This document shows, piece by piece, positions 63,789 through 64,000 of a stretch of 64,000 bases of DNA. Each line of letters begins with the position of its first letter. Position 1 is the first letter of the stretch. Source of the stretch: Chloroflexota bacterium (GTDB lineage Bacteria; Chloroflexota; Anaerolineae; Anaerolineales; Villigracilaceae); NCBI GenBank assembly GCA_016234535.1, contig JACRBH010000196.1, positions 1 through 64,000 of the forward strand, read 5' to 3'. The notes under the pieces are model-generated. The model worked only from the letters and a program-made list of their open reading frames with translations, was not told the origin of the DNA and ran no database searches. The translations under genes were made by a program, and so were the position numbers.

Positions 63789-64000
63789 CTATTGCGAAGT
63801 AAGCAATTGGGGATGCTGGATCACATCCCACAAAGGCGGCGGCCAATAGATCAGAACCGCTTTACCGACCACATTCTTGGCAGGCAGAAGTCCCCAATCT
63901 TTTGAATCATTCGAGTTATTACGATTATCGCCCAAAACAAAAAATTGTCCTTCCGCCACGTCCCACTCGCCCGAATAATTCGGGGTAGCCGCGATATAGG
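63789..64000 (-). CDS. lepB: Signal peptidase I, C-terminal part (partial)
   Basis: The last 70 codons of a gene whose start lies beyond the window. [18 protein letters not shown] is the box E motif of type I signal peptidases, followed by [11 protein letters not shown]. The catalytic Ser and Lys boxes are outside the window. The enzyme removes signal peptides at the outer face of the membrane. Confidence 0.88.
   Translation of the reverse strand, partial: YIAATPNYSGEWDVAEGQFFVLGDNRNNSNDSKDWGLLPAKNVVGKAVLIYWPPPLWDVIQHPQLLTSQ

Overview
The window looks like a chromosome fragment of a Chloroflexota bacterium, most likely Anaerolineae. This is inferred from gene style: a secreted SBBP/SLH-domain protein, a MEMO1-type AmmeMemoRadiSam protein, a ChlI/ChlD-type chelatase locus and C-rich interspersed palindromes. 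No marker gene fixes the species. Inserted in it is a complete-looking temperate siphovirus prophage of about 42.0 kb.

Host part, left (1-20783): a DUF4404 protein; a phosphoribosyltransferase; a DUF6159 membrane protein; PriA; a MEMO1-like protein; a Nudix hydrolase; an ECF sigma factor coupled to its membrane anti-sigma factor; an OmpR-type regulator and histidine kinase; a membrane-bound lytic transglycosylase; a FAD oxidoreductase; an AAA+/VWA chelatase-like pair that appears to be joined by a -1 frameshift at an A9 run; ribosomal protein S1; a dipeptidase; and a secreted beta-propeller/SLH protein. Host part, right (62781-64000): tRNA-Glu(UUC), a conserved protein of unknown function, a YgiT-type zinc-finger protein and the C-terminus of signal peptidase I.

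Prophage (about 20784-62792): it sits in the 3' end of the tRNA-Glu gene, with a 13-bp core (GTGCCCCCACGGG) at both ends. On the minus strand at the left end are a large serine recombinase whose last codons lie on attL, a DUF4236/excalibur membrane protein, two small membrane proteins and an XRE repressor. A divergent control region with two matching 14-bp operators 40 bp apart follows. All other genes are on the plus strand: a Cro-like protein, a second recombinase (tyrosine type), a stand-alone topoisomerase VI A/Spo11-like protein, a DnaG-type primase-helicase, a lipobox-bearing FtsK/HerA-like ATPase, a DUF5131 protein, two ParB-methyltransferase fusions, a holin-like module, two TerS-like paralogues, TerL, portal, MuF head protein, scaffold, HK97-type capsid, connector and tail genes with a textbook -1 frameshift in the tail chaperone (G/GT), tape measure, tail proteins, a collar-type fibre and an HEIGH metalloprotease-like protein.

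The most unusual features are: (1) fourteen copies of one C-rich/G-rich palindromic repeat inside the prophage, all in the same orientation, mostly between a stop codon and the next ribosome-binding site, several of which have entered reading frames; (2) a non-coding interval at 41407-41647 with two strong promoters, stem-loops and a terminator, a good small-RNA candidate; (3) a GAACNNNNGTTC (LexA-like) box inside a consensus promoter at 37600; (4) the Spo11/Topo VI-A homologue without a B subunit; (5) two independent -1 frameshift cassettes; and (6) an integrase gene whose C-terminus changes with integration state.
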